From NCBI GenBank assembly GCA_965644315.1, contig CBFFRQ010000093.1, positions 1 to 64,000 of the forward strand: DNA of 64,000 nucleotides, read 5' to 3'. Positions 55,001 to 63,200 of this stretch are shown piece after piece; the first letter of the stretch is position 1; every line of letters begins with the position of its first letter. Both the position numbers and the translations under genes were made by a program. Under the pieces are notes generated by a model that saw only the letters and a program-made list of their open reading frames with translations, was not told the origin of the DNA and ran no database searches. Origin of the DNA: Caecitellus pseudoparvulus. Its lineage: Eukaryota > Bigyra: Bicosoecida.

Positions 55001-55462
55001 GACGTCTGGCGTTCCCCACGGCTCTGAGGCAGGGGTGGCTGCAGCTGCGGCCGCAACTTCTTCACCAGCCAACTCTACAGTCCCTGCGTCTGCTGACTTC
55101 TTTCGTGGCTTGGTCTTCCTCGAGCGGGGGGAAAGCCCGCCTTCTTCAACAACATCGACGCCGATGACTTGACTCGCAATTTGCCTCATCTTTGTCACTG
55201 CAGCCTCCGCCAGACTGCGAGGCACATCCTCCGCACCTTCAGCTTCAGCTTCCAGCTCTGCTCTGGGGATGTGTCGAAAACGACAAGAGCCGTCTGCATA
55301 CTTACAATGTATCAGGGCTTGACATAGACGACTACTCAGGCCCCACAGTCCAAATGTTCGAAAGCTGTCGTCAGCCCGAGCAAAAGGCAAGACAGTCGCA
55401 ACATGAAATCGCGCAGGTTCGATTTCCGCACCTGCACCAGGCACTGCTTCTGCACTCGCCAT
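49046..55462 (-). CDS. SPAG17: SPAG17/PF6, ciliary central-apparatus protein
   Basis: A 2138-residue protein in one open frame, close to the size of human SPAG17 and Chlamydomonas PF6. It is the scaffold of the C1a projection of the 9+2 axoneme central pair. The C-terminal half has family-like beta-rich segments: NTRPDAKAWGVLGRSVQVSL, IKYPTGTVVAIHADGT, VVTLPDETVVAVDYD, and an Arg/Lys-rich helical stretch before the end (RKRRARLDAG). The N-terminal half is low-complexity, Ala/Ser/Glu-rich with basic patches. Start taken as ATG 55462. No intron is needed, which is notable in a gene this long when neighbours have short introns. Its presence indicates a motile cilium at some life stage. Confidence 0.85.
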   Translation of the reverse strand: MASAEAVPGAGAEIEPARFHVATVLPFARADDSFRTFGLWGLSSRLCQALIHCKYADGSCRFRHIPRAELEAEAEGAEDVPRSLAEAAVTKMRQIASQVIGVDVVEEGGLSPRSRKTKPRKKSADAGTVELAGEEVAAAAAATPASEPWGTPDVFIVMDNFPASEGERVALSEAAGAAAWPAGQQVTTAEHPVHSVHLLACPGTPQTGSAMSLTEAASPRSGRKGKKLPKGDPTLVVAALEEKLASLQSASLLEPAAWQGHLPPGDARCSVLPAEAGAVESLSDVEAKTAVATVRGVLPQLLSSLYGIEAHERLFNSWKADVQVQEMFVPPSTDPEAAALQQRYEACWDQARPGQETSAGVLAALLEAVCAGPSSKGRATPRSQGPSSSPHSRGLLPPPPPEAPDDRVDLARLSSDDAPWCAMASGWMTSEDADGSGSSRSLLGDISGAVQPVDSIVSGFDERASADAWHALQGATLADTGAAVPDTQRVFRSFLAAVVPNQEVSATQLTSAFEDSAKLGEREAGVFGRAQLPATAIVREALARFDILRAAEELISTVDAAWLAVELGAASTPFEPPSDAEEKAESIALEAPAPDSPDLLALSPGSDVADSDTAAGTALHSRLSSSSPSSSPGGSQTEAAQASLAAQPDVAAQVQQPLNPTFPISLRPSAFQAEGRLSPAQQKLLHHWSFADRRYKVVMSGSEVSQRVLEAMRAVPGACLVREQLSPHGLQLLAVHAPTPRARRQEVTVDVKSCLAGAAVLPSFAEWKRDVLPDLSLPEQHTASLVEAARAALAGGSGDGSARSGKESPRSPRGAKKGSGQKGRGKASDQAPQPLKPPQRPQSPQADAIPRCHLSSAVSLSVQELDELVASRAVVRPRKAQEGDSEAEAGARQASQALCGVAGCNVVQLYPADQSVISVSSHGGVYSNTRPDAKAWGVLGRSVQVSLSDGGLILMQPEVTAPRQRKLRMEKDGTVAMKDFTTGAATMTLTAPTIAAAASGQVNGCRAVHLSCRAAGLSPAWYTTSRGQQRLWAWQQKQGISGDPSVLTVPQIDEAAASIKTLKPDGKCTVHASFAMNSLQVHVSSSGEVGQENTSPSNAWPSWLRETSRGHSHSSGSVVRHLQGPVGGLQHHLYGNGSTAWWIPDGESASQGLWLLTSETGQRTAKWVGYTLGALPAEAAVRGSNDTVRVNIDGRWALLEEGHSLDSLVEVVRQLPPCSVHSSVDAESGALVSMRFEAPPCSDPEAVQAVIAEQTSSSKLASQPTPVFKKARDVLLLSELQAGLQREHEAEAVDVDGGVWSGAAADAASVLPGILREEPNLATPLPGAKHALQLWHHPHVSEARRGSDAFPPADEVDFSDPHVFGSTGKWDPVGQLGRTVVIKYPTGTVVAIHADGTHIVTEAVGGEHSAHAPGPAATTKGLAGTSRTLVTCPGFATVEYDRSCHDQFTAHAAGDDVALVAVGTQTRAVVTLPDETVVAVDYDCSVTALTNGFLRVHFRDGRLLTAADGGMVAYRGVHTDRTDAVVGQGVGAVHADSDDDDADVAALQAPVGGSAKQQPDQAVAAQATDPLAALVASAPRDDESESDHDVGVFEFDLSRATLQMRDAEANVFSVDHRGKCTALLAGDIFVPASADGSSSESIIHADLVSPRPPLLFLLGEDGSAAELLSQEAWKALTLHTKHTHDVEAHFVHGMAGTAPHDGLAGLPSGSNEGKRQTASAPHARDTATVEPAHPSRGNPSALPPPAVASGTSGAIAVPSYTPAVTALPGVRADVPAVLDDREGPESPRGTALLESLTGSHMFTFTRRVLGAGGRQHSTVGLVSVGGRTQLRASCKGWIQPADEFVAGMVRRARPTRHDVFGEAAMPAPAIFDARSDAAALLALKKGMEQESKQTEATDSVMGMSWKQTRGTVCSRSRLVAVIPELVSSPPLPPPPAQCVSAVLAVEVLPPITPDWVRAVQQAEAHTDAWREEVVQAKYQFKVIDPRPQGETARELEIARAILRIRALAKARAKKIKKEERRRKRRARLDAGLGVPTPKLASSSGGGIKWDDMAELDEEFPDGVGFELDGSDGGSDGSDVDGTQDGEGSPAAPALAVQEPLVGPDGAALPVGGVPMHSSAQISEAGMSWMRRKLQATFK

Positions 55463-55870
55463 CACAGGGTGCAGGTGGCCAGCAGCAACAAGGGAAGGCT
55501 ACGAGAGAGAACGTCAAACGTGTTTCTGGGCTCGAAAACGAGAGTCTGATCTCTCGAAAGGTTGGCTCAGGCGACAGTCGAGCCAACGTGACAGCAAGAA
55601 GTAGCAACTGAAGTGCTCTGCAGTGAGGAGTGGTGCTGGGAACTGGGTGGCGCTGGGGAGATATGCTCGCACCTGGAAATCCCGGTTGAGCTTTTACGGT
55701 CGGGCGAAGGTTTGGTCCAATCGGCGAATTGGCTGCCAGCGACACTTCGTGTCCACGTGGGATGGTCGGAAAGGTGAAAGAGGGTGCATTTGGGCAACTA
55801 GCAAGTACATAGAGGATAACAACGAGTGGTGGGACAGCAGAGTAGTCATGCAGTGAATCATGAACTTCTT
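55463..55870. other. Intergenic region between SPAG17 and metallopeptidase genes
   Basis: This gap lies between the SPAG17 start and the stop of the upstream leishmanolysin-like gene, both on the minus strand. It should hold the SPAG17 promoter. No ciliary-gene motif (RFX-type) was confidently seen. Confidence 0.35.
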
Positions 55871-58225
55871 CTATCTTTGCGCACGCTGAGACGTCGCAGA
55901 TGGCGACACTGCTGCCTGCTTCTGATGCCCACGGCAGCACAAACAACACACTGCCATTGCCACAAGCACTACAATGAGCGCCAGGCCAGCATACACCCAT
56001 GGCGCATCAAGGCCGGTGCCCCATAGCCCTGAACTGGAGCTGCCATCGTCTGGAGGTGGTGGTGGTGCCGGGCTTGAGCTCGGGGAGGGCAGCACAACTG
56101 GCGCCTGGTCTCGCACAAGCTTGCAGAAGATGGCGGGATCCAGGCATGTGAACTCCCCCGAGAAGACAGACGGCTTGGGGTTGATGCTGGTGCTGCCGTT
56201 CACACACGCGGCGTAGTGCACGTCAGTCGTGTCGGGGTCGGCGGCACCGAGCAGCAGCCATGGAGCGGTGGGGGAAGGAGGCGGCAAGCCATCCGTGCCT
56301 GCGATCACGGACAGCTCAGATGGGGACAGGGGCGCCTCCAAACAAAATGTATCAAAGCAACCCGACCCAGTTGACGTTAAGCTGGCTTGCCCTCGTTGAA
56401 GTAAGGTGCTGACGGCACATCTGCTGTCGTCGGAGTACAACCGCCCGAACTTGCGGGAGTCGGCCGAGTTCTGAGACGTGTCAGAGCACAGGCGGTTGGA
56501 AAAGCCCTTGATGTAAGGGCAGAAGTCCGTCTGAATGGGGCTGACACTGCCCACAGTCACGTCCGTGAAGTACGAGAACTCCGCCGGGATGGAGTTGCCG
56601 TCTGTGGCAGAGCAAGCTCCCACAGCCCGGTGGTCCACAGTGCACGCCTGGTGCGAGTTGGCGTCCGTGTAGCGAGTGCAGAAGTGGTCACGTCCCTGAA
56701 CTGTGGCAACGTTCACCGGCGCAGACTTGGGCGCCTGCAAGCACTGCTCCGTGGCAAAGGCACAGCCTTGCTGGAAACCCCACTCAGCCGACAGCGCATC
56801 TGCCGACGAGTAGTTGGCGATGTACCAGCCGCTGTCTTGCATGATGCCCATCTCCACAGGGGTGATGACAGAGTGGTGTGACGTCACTGGTGCCATGAAG
56901 TTCTGCATGAACACTCGCTGCTCCAAGTGACTACCCACCACAGCACAGGCACTGGATGTGCGCTGGTTCTCCAGCTCCACGCCTGGCAAGGAAGGGCAGT
57001 TGAAGAACTCCCGCCCCTTGGCCACAGCCTCACTCGTCACCATGCGTGTGACGCAGTTCCCATTCTGCAGCTTGTCGGCATCATCAGTGCACTCCGAGAT
57101 GCCGCGCTCAGAAAAGTACGCCACGGTGCCGCTCTCTGCTGTCTGCACCGTCACGATCTGCTTGCCAGGCGGCGGGCTGCTGGCTGACGTGGGAGTGCAC
57201 ACACCTGAGCTCAGGTCCTGCTCAGCACGCAGGCGGTATGCGGCGCTGACAGTGTGGGGCTGCACGGAGTCACGTGGCGTGCGGGGAGACCCGCCAGCGC
57301 CAGCGTCCCTGAACAACGGCCAAGCCCCCGATGAAAAGCCAATGGCGTGGTGCAGCTCGTGGATGGCCGTGTACACCTGGCCACGCAGTGTGGCTGGGTC
57401 GGTGTCGATGCGGTCGGGGCAGAAGTTCACCACGCCAACTGTGGGCCGATCAGTGTCCTCGTCACGCTGGCAGGTGCCAGCATATGCCAACGTCGACCCC
57501 CCTGCACAGCTGGTGGTGTCTTCAGCCCTGACGAAGATGTGAAAGTCAGAGTTCGCGCGCCCTGGCGTCGCAGTGGGCGGCGGCAGAGTGTTGGTGCTCA
57601 CACCACACCCCTCCACCTGCTCGCCGTAGTACTTGTCCGGGATGTCCACAGGGGCGCTGCCGTCCCCCAGCGAGCACTGCGCCGGCCGAGTGTAGTCGCT
57701 GCACTTGCCACGGCGTGGGTCAGCTGCCCCGCTGCAGTATGCGTTGCACTTGCGGCTCATGAGCAAGTTGCCTGCCACAGGCTTCACCAGGTACATGCTG
57801 TTCATGCGCTCCACGGCGGCAGGCATGATGGTGTCCACGAGGAGGGTCTTGCGGGCGGGTGTGAGGTCACCGCCAGTGTTCATGTCGTACTCTTCCCACG
57901 TGATGCGCATGGGGCAGTACTCATTGCCACAGTGTGTGCTGGCCAGGGCTCGCCCTCCCAGCGGGTGCACGATTGGCCCAGCTGCAGGCCCGTGGGAGCC
58001 TTGAGCAGCCAGCTCAGGCGCCGGCATGCGGCTGTGCACTTCATCGTGGATGCAAGTGTGCAACGTCCTGTGGATCCCATTGGACTTATCCGCCTGCAAT
58101 GCTGCCGCCAGGCCTCCTCGGGTGCTGGCGGCTGCAAGACAAGTCGCCGGGAAGCAGCATTGTAGGCCGTCCGCAATCACGATCAGAAGGGGGATGAACA
58201 GCGACCGGTAAGGAACCCGAGCCAT
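55871..58225 (-). CDS. Leishmanolysin-type (GP63, M8) membrane metallopeptidase
   Basis: A 784-residue intronless protein. The signal peptide is residues 1-about 30. CIHDEVHSR near residue 58 matches the conserved N-terminal family motif. The zinc site is HELHHAIGFSSG (HExxH), with a distal candidate ligand in TSHHSVITPVEMGIMQDSGW, followed by WGFQQGCAF, all in M8 order. Cysteines are frequent, as in the family. The C-terminus has a Pro/Ser-rich stalk and one transmembrane segment, WVYAGLALIVVLVAMAVCCL, then a short basic cytosolic tail. This predicts a type I surface or lysosomal protease; the kinetoplastid GPI signal is replaced by a helix. Its role (feeding, adhesion, shedding) is not determined. 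Confidence 0.9.
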   Translation of the reverse strand: MARVPYRSLFIPLLIVIADGLQCCFPATCLAAASTRGGLAAALQADKSNGIHRTLHTCIHDEVHSRMPAPELAAQGSHGPAAGPIVHPLGGRALASTHCGNEYCPMRITWEEYDMNTGGDLTPARKTLLVDTIMPAAVERMNSMYLVKPVAGNLLMSRKCNAYCSGAADPRRGKCSDYTRPAQCSLGDGSAPVDIPDKYYGEQVEGCGVSTNTLPPPTATPGRANSDFHIFVRAEDTTSCAGGSTLAYAGTCQRDEDTDRPTVGVVNFCPDRIDTDPATLRGQVYTAIHELHHAIGFSSGAWPLFRDAGAGGSPRTPRDSVQPHTVSAAYRLRAEQDLSSGVCTPTSASSPPPGKQIVTVQTAESGTVAYFSERGISECTDDADKLQNGNCVTRMVTSEAVAKGREFFNCPSLPGVELENQRTSSACAVVGSHLEQRVFMQNFMAPVTSHHSVITPVEMGIMQDSGWYIANYSSADALSAEWGFQQGCAFATEQCLQAPKSAPVNVATVQGRDHFCTRYTDANSHQACTVDHRAVGACSATDGNSIPAEFSYFTDVTVGSVSPIQTDFCPYIKGFSNRLCSDTSQNSADSRKFGRLYSDDSRCAVSTLLQRGQASLTSTGSGCFDTFCLEAPLSPSELSVIAGTDGLPPPSPTAPWLLLGAADPDTTDVHYAACVNGSTSINPKPSVFSGEFTCLDPAIFCKLVRDQAPVVLPSPSSSPAPPPPPDDGSSSSGLWGTGLDAPWVYAGLALIVVLVAMAVCCLCCRGHQKQAAVSPSATSQRAQR

Positions 58226-58743
58226 TCTACAAGCCAGTAAAGTTTAAGAATGTGCCTGTTTGGCTGTTGAAGGGTGTTGTGTGCGGTCAAACTGGCTGGG
58301 GTGGGACTCGCTCACGGCCACTGGCGCTGTGGTCGATGCGACCAAAGCGTTGCAAGTCTTACCAGCCAGGCGACGAGGGCGGCCTTTCGCCCAATGTATC
58401 AAGGTGCTACACCACCACATTCAAGTTTTCGGGCTATCGTGATTTGAAGAGATCGGTTCATTGTGAGGTTGTTGGGTGCGGATCTCGTTCAGCTGCTCTG
58501 CGTGACTTGTTGAAACGTTGCCTCAGCCATGCACCGCAGCAGTCAGTAACCAGAACGCAATTTACTCCCACGCAACACATTAACGGAAGTTATCTCCTCT
58601 TCCGTCGCGAGGGACGCGAATCACTGTCTCCCGTCACACTGCTGCGATAGTGTTGGGTGCAGCAACCGACGCAGCTGCGCAGCTACCGCGCTCAAGGGGC
58701 CTTCAGGGCTTCGAAAGACAACGCTTTTCGCAGAAAGCACGCA
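58226..58743. promoter_or_regulatory. Divergent intergenic region, metallopeptidase / AN1 zinc-finger genes
   Basis: A 518-bp interval between divergent start codons, probably holding both promoters. Short open frames exist but none is conserved in appearance. Nothing else is recognised. Confidence 0.35.
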
Positions 58744-59867
58744 ATGGAGTTTGATCACGTTGGTGCATTCTGTGAACACAAAGGCTGCTCGTCTAAAGGT
58801 ACGTGCCGGCTGGGCGGGTTGGGATGCTGCAGCGGAATTCTATAGGAAACGCTCGTGAAACGCCACCCCGCTTCTCGCTGTTGCGGGTCCTCAAAGCACA
58901 CCCCTGTGGATGCTTTCTCGCAGACTTTCTGCCGTTTCAGTGCAGTGGGTGTGACCGCACGTTTTGCTTGCAGCATCGTCTCCCAGCCGTGCACGCGTGT
59001 CCAGACGCCAGCTCCAGGTCTGTGCTCGTGTGCCCTTTGTGCAAGCGAGGTGTAGAGCTCGTGGCAGGGGAAGATCCCAATGTCACCTTTGCACACCATG
59101 AAGCTTCAGAGTGCAAGAAGAACTTGAGAATCAAGGCAGCTCGTAACAAGCGGGTCTGTGGAGCGCCGGGTTGCTCCTCCCGCCTCACGACGATGAATGT
59201 TTGCCACTGCAGCAAGTGTGGCGGGGACTATTGCATGACACATAGATTTTATGACGACCACATGTGCAGTGGTACGCCTGGAGCAGCTCGGCGGAAGCCG
59301 TCTGGGTCTGCGAGCGCTTCGGGCAAGAGGGCGGCTGCGGAGCATGGCCCGCGGTCGATCGCAGGGGCAGCATTCCTGGACGGCCTTGCGAAGCGCTCCA
59401 CGCAAGGGAAGGGAACGGCGTCATCGACCAGTGTATCTAAGTCGGGGGTGGGCGGCTCAGGGCGTGCTGGGCTGGCGAAGAAACCCGTGACACGCAGTAG
59501 GCAGGATGCAGCAGCAGAGCTGCGTGCCACAGCTGCCCGAAGGCGCAGGGGCGGAGAGGCACCTCAGTCAACCCCTTCAAGTAGTGACGGGAGGCGAAGG
59601 GCTCCTGGTCGAGAGGTTTGCCCTCAGTGTGGCGCGCGCTTCCACGAGGTTGAGGATCTTGTGGCTCATGTACAGGGCGCGCACCAAGATGCAGCGCCGC
59701 GCGAAGCGTCTGCTCCAAGCGCTGCTCGAGAGGACCCAGCCAGACGGCTGGGATCGGCGGTTTGCCAGCATTGCTCCACCCTGCACGCTAACCAGGAGGC
59801 ACTCGAGGAGCACTTGAGGAGGAATCACGGCACTCTCGGTCATCAAGAGGGCTGTATCCTCTCATGA
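58744..59867 (+). CDS. AN1-type zinc finger protein, ZFAND2-like
   Basis: Exons 58744-58798 and 58924-59867 encode 332 residues. The 125-nt phase-1 intron splits the first AN1 finger and its removal restores CSSKDFLPFQCSGCDRTFC. Two AN1 zinc fingers occupy residues about 10-50 and 100-145 (CGAPGCSS to CMTHRFYDDHMC). A Ser/Ala/Lys-rich linker follows. Two C2H2-like fingers end the protein: CPQCGARFHEVEDLVAHVQG followed by a His, and CQHCSTLHANQEALEEHLRR followed by a His. ZFAND2 proteins bind the proteasome and VCP/p97 under proteotoxic stress; ubiquitin-interacting motifs seen in animal ZFAND2 are not evident. A C2H2 pair after AN1 fingers is also found in Cuz1/ZFAND1-related and plant SAP proteins. 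Confidence 0.85.
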
Positions 59868-60290
59868 ATCGGGTGAGGCTTCTGCATATAGGCTCAATGC
59901 CCCGCTAGTGCTTTTGCATGTGCCCGCCAATGCATGCCTGGTGTCAGGTGTTCAAGCAGGGCGCTCAAGATGCGGCGAGAGAGCCTCAGGCTTGAGAGTC
60001 CTTCCGCAAAACCGGACAAATGTTCCCGCAAGCCCCCCGATCTGTTGGGGCCCTTCTCCGTCACAGCTCGCTGACCCTGGATAAAATGAACCGGCCACTC
60101 ACATGGTTCAACTTCCAAACTTAGCTTAATCCAGGCCCACTAGGCCTGCGCGCCTTGCCTCGTGAGCCTGTGGTGTGATTGCGTCCGGTGCCTGCACCAC
60201 CGTTTCTCCCCATCCGTGAGCGGCGCCAGCGCTTTTGCCCCGTTTTTACCCAACTCATTCACTTGGACGGCCCCCATATCCATCAGGGCC
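59868..60290. other. Intergenic region
   Basis: This gap separates the AN1 zinc-finger gene from the start of the secreted metallopeptidase, both on the plus strand. It probably contains the 3' UTR of the first and the promoter of the second. No RNA gene or repeat is recognised. Confidence 0.35.
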
Positions 60291-63200
60291 ATGAAGAGTA
60301 CACAATCGTTAGCCAACGCCCTTCTGGTGGCGTCTTTGTGCGCCTGTGGCGTGGCGCTGCAGCTGCAGTGTGGCCAGGAGGCAGAGTGCTCGGCGACGTT
60401 GCCAGCCGCCATCGGGAGCGCACCCGGCACCCCACTCGTTGCTGAGCCTCCTCAGCACGGAACCGCTATCATCCGATCGGACCAGGTGATTTATGAACCT
60501 AGTTTAGGTTGGGCGGGTTCTGATTCCTTCCAGCTCACCTCGGAGGATGCCAGTGTGGTCGAGGATGTGTCCGTGGAGGTCAACCCGTCCACTGCGTCAC
60601 CTACCCTATCTTGCCCCACGATGGTGGACCCCCCCAGCCCGGATGCATCTGGTTCTTGCTTCACTGCTAGCATCAGTGGCCTGCCAAGTGCCACATTCCA
60701 GAGCGTGGAGGTCCTGGCGTCTCCCTACCGCACCAACGCCACTCTGGCCTCGGGGGGCCGCGCCTTCGTGTGTGCTGCGCCATCAACCCCCCCCCTTCCA
60801 GCGCCGGGAGGGGTTATTCGCCTGCAAGCCACGATTGTAGGGAGTGGCTCTGTCATCGAGTGCAAAGTCCGGGTGCGGCAGCAGGAGGCAGCCGGGCTAC
60901 GGCAAGATCCACAACTTCTCGCCTCCCTTCCTGACACTTGGGTCGTCTCAGGCATGCTCCCCTCCCAGCGCATGCTGGCATCAACCCCCTCATGTGAGAC
61001 TTGCACTTCTGTCACGTTCTCTGTGTTCACCCCGCCTTCTCATCCGATGGGCGCCCGGGTGCTGTCCGACAAGATTCTGGAGGTGTACCCTCGAGCGGCC
61101 AACGTTTGTCAGGTTGCGAGCCAGCCGCTTTGGGTGACTGCCCGACTTGGCTCCCGCGTCTCCACACAAAGGCTGACGCTCTCTACCCTCCCCATGCTTC
61201 CCTCTGAAGTAGCTGCCTCAAAGCTGTTGCGAGGCGTGCTCGCAGTTGACTCACAGCATGTCAGCCGCAACACGTTCGCCCCGCGGGCTGGGTTTGAACA
61301 CACAGTGACGTCAATTTTGGAAAAAGATGGCCATGCCTTCGTAGCTGCTGCTGAGTCTGGCCCAGGGCGGCTTGCTGTGATCGGGAATGGAGGGCTGCAC
61401 CCCGATGCTCTGGAGCGTGAGCCCGCCTCAGGAGGCATGGCAACTGCCGTCTTCAACCTCTTTTCCTGGCTGACAGAGGTGGGGCCACACCTCTCAGTGG
61501 GAAGCCATGCCATGGTCGGGGGCAAGTTGCCTATTCTAGACATAAGCGGGGCGTTCCAGGTCGATGGCGGCTTCGTCCGGGACGCTGACAATCTCCTCAT
61601 GCGCCCCTTCATTCACGATTCTTTCGGCGTGAAGGTGACGTCACATGACCACATCACTGACCAAGTGACTGGCATCCCGTACACAAGCTTCACTCCCGCT
61701 CGATGGGGCCTGGTGACCATTCGGTCTGACCGCATGTCAGAGCACCAGCGTGCTGCGCTGCAAGGGTTCATGCAGGCTGGAGGCGCTGTGCTCATCAGAG
61801 GCGTGGCCTCCTGGACACCTGCCGCCACACAACTGGCTTCTGATGCTGGCATTTCCCGCTCCCTTGCCTGGGTGCGGCACACCGAAGTGCCCATCCCGCC
61901 ACCTTCCCTTGTGACTGCACGAGCTTGCTCGGACAACGGATCTGCCTGGTATGCCGACCTCTCGTCTCCCCTTCTTGACCCTAGCCCCCTAAAGCTGCAC
62001 TCTTCTCGTCGCCACATTATGGCATTCAGCCCTCCAGAGCGCAAGGTGGTTGGCTTGCTCACCATGTCGCGGGCACTGGGCACCGTGCCCTCTGGCACAT
62101 TCTTCATCACGCGCCCCCCTCGACATGGAAGCATTGAGCTGAATGCCACAACTGGCCAGTACGCCTATTCACCCGCCTTTGGAGCTGATGGCCATGCACT
62201 GCCATCTGCTTTCTCATGGTCTTTCATGCACGCGCAGCGGAGCTACGAGCCTGCCACGGTGTGGTTCACTGGCCAGCACCCCATCTTGGACAATTCTCGC
62301 CGCATTTGGACCCAAGTTCCGTACATTCCGCTGCAGAGCACCCCAAGGACGCCGTCCCCACCGACAGGTGACGCACAGATCGCCAGAGTCCTGTTCGGAC
62401 AGACTCATGTTCAGGAGACTTCGGCGCCTCTCCTTCGACTCGTCGGCAACCGCACCATGCTGGTCGTGGTTGATGTCACATCAGCCACAGGAACAGCCCC
62501 CCCAGACGTGCTAGTCAGCGTGGCGTGTCCCGGGCAGGCATGGGGCCCCGTCGCAGCCAGACCTCCTGCCACTCTCCCCGTGTCCGTGAACCCTTACGAA
62601 CATGACGAGAACACGACATACATGGTGACAGTTCCGGGGCACATGGTGCAGCCAGGCATTGAGGTGACTGTGCAGCTGGGCACAGATGGCAGCTCTGTCA
62701 CACAGGTTCACAACGCAACGGTGCTCGGCGGCTGGAACGCACGGTACCTGCATGCTCACGCGAAGCTGTGGGGTGGCAGCTTTGGGCGGCAGATTGAGCT
62801 GGAGTCAGGGCATGAGTACTTGGACAAGACGCCCGCTGCGTCTGCAGACTTTGTGCAGTTCGATGACTGGGAGTGGGACTTCACGGTGTTTCCAGAGGGC
62901 AAATGGCTGGAATGCGGCACGTCGCCCACACCAGTCCTGAACGCCACCGTTGCTTGCAATTTTGGGACGGGAGGCTACTCCACTTTCGGCACAGTCTTGT
63001 CCATGATTGGACAAGTCCGCCACGCGACGGGCTTGCACTATGCAGGGCAGACCTGGATCGGTACTGTCCCCCCCATTGGTGGCGGACTGGGAGGAGGTCG
63101 TTCCGCCTCGGGTGACGTGTCATATGGCGTGTACTTTCACGAGCTTGGCCATGGTTGGGGTCTACCCCATTCTGACAGCGATCCAAACTGGCCTTGGGAT

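Noticed and set aside
53700-55440. tRNA-like GGTTCGA motifs in the right third
   Set aside because: They lie inside the SPAG17 coding frame and lack matching acceptor and anticodon stems.
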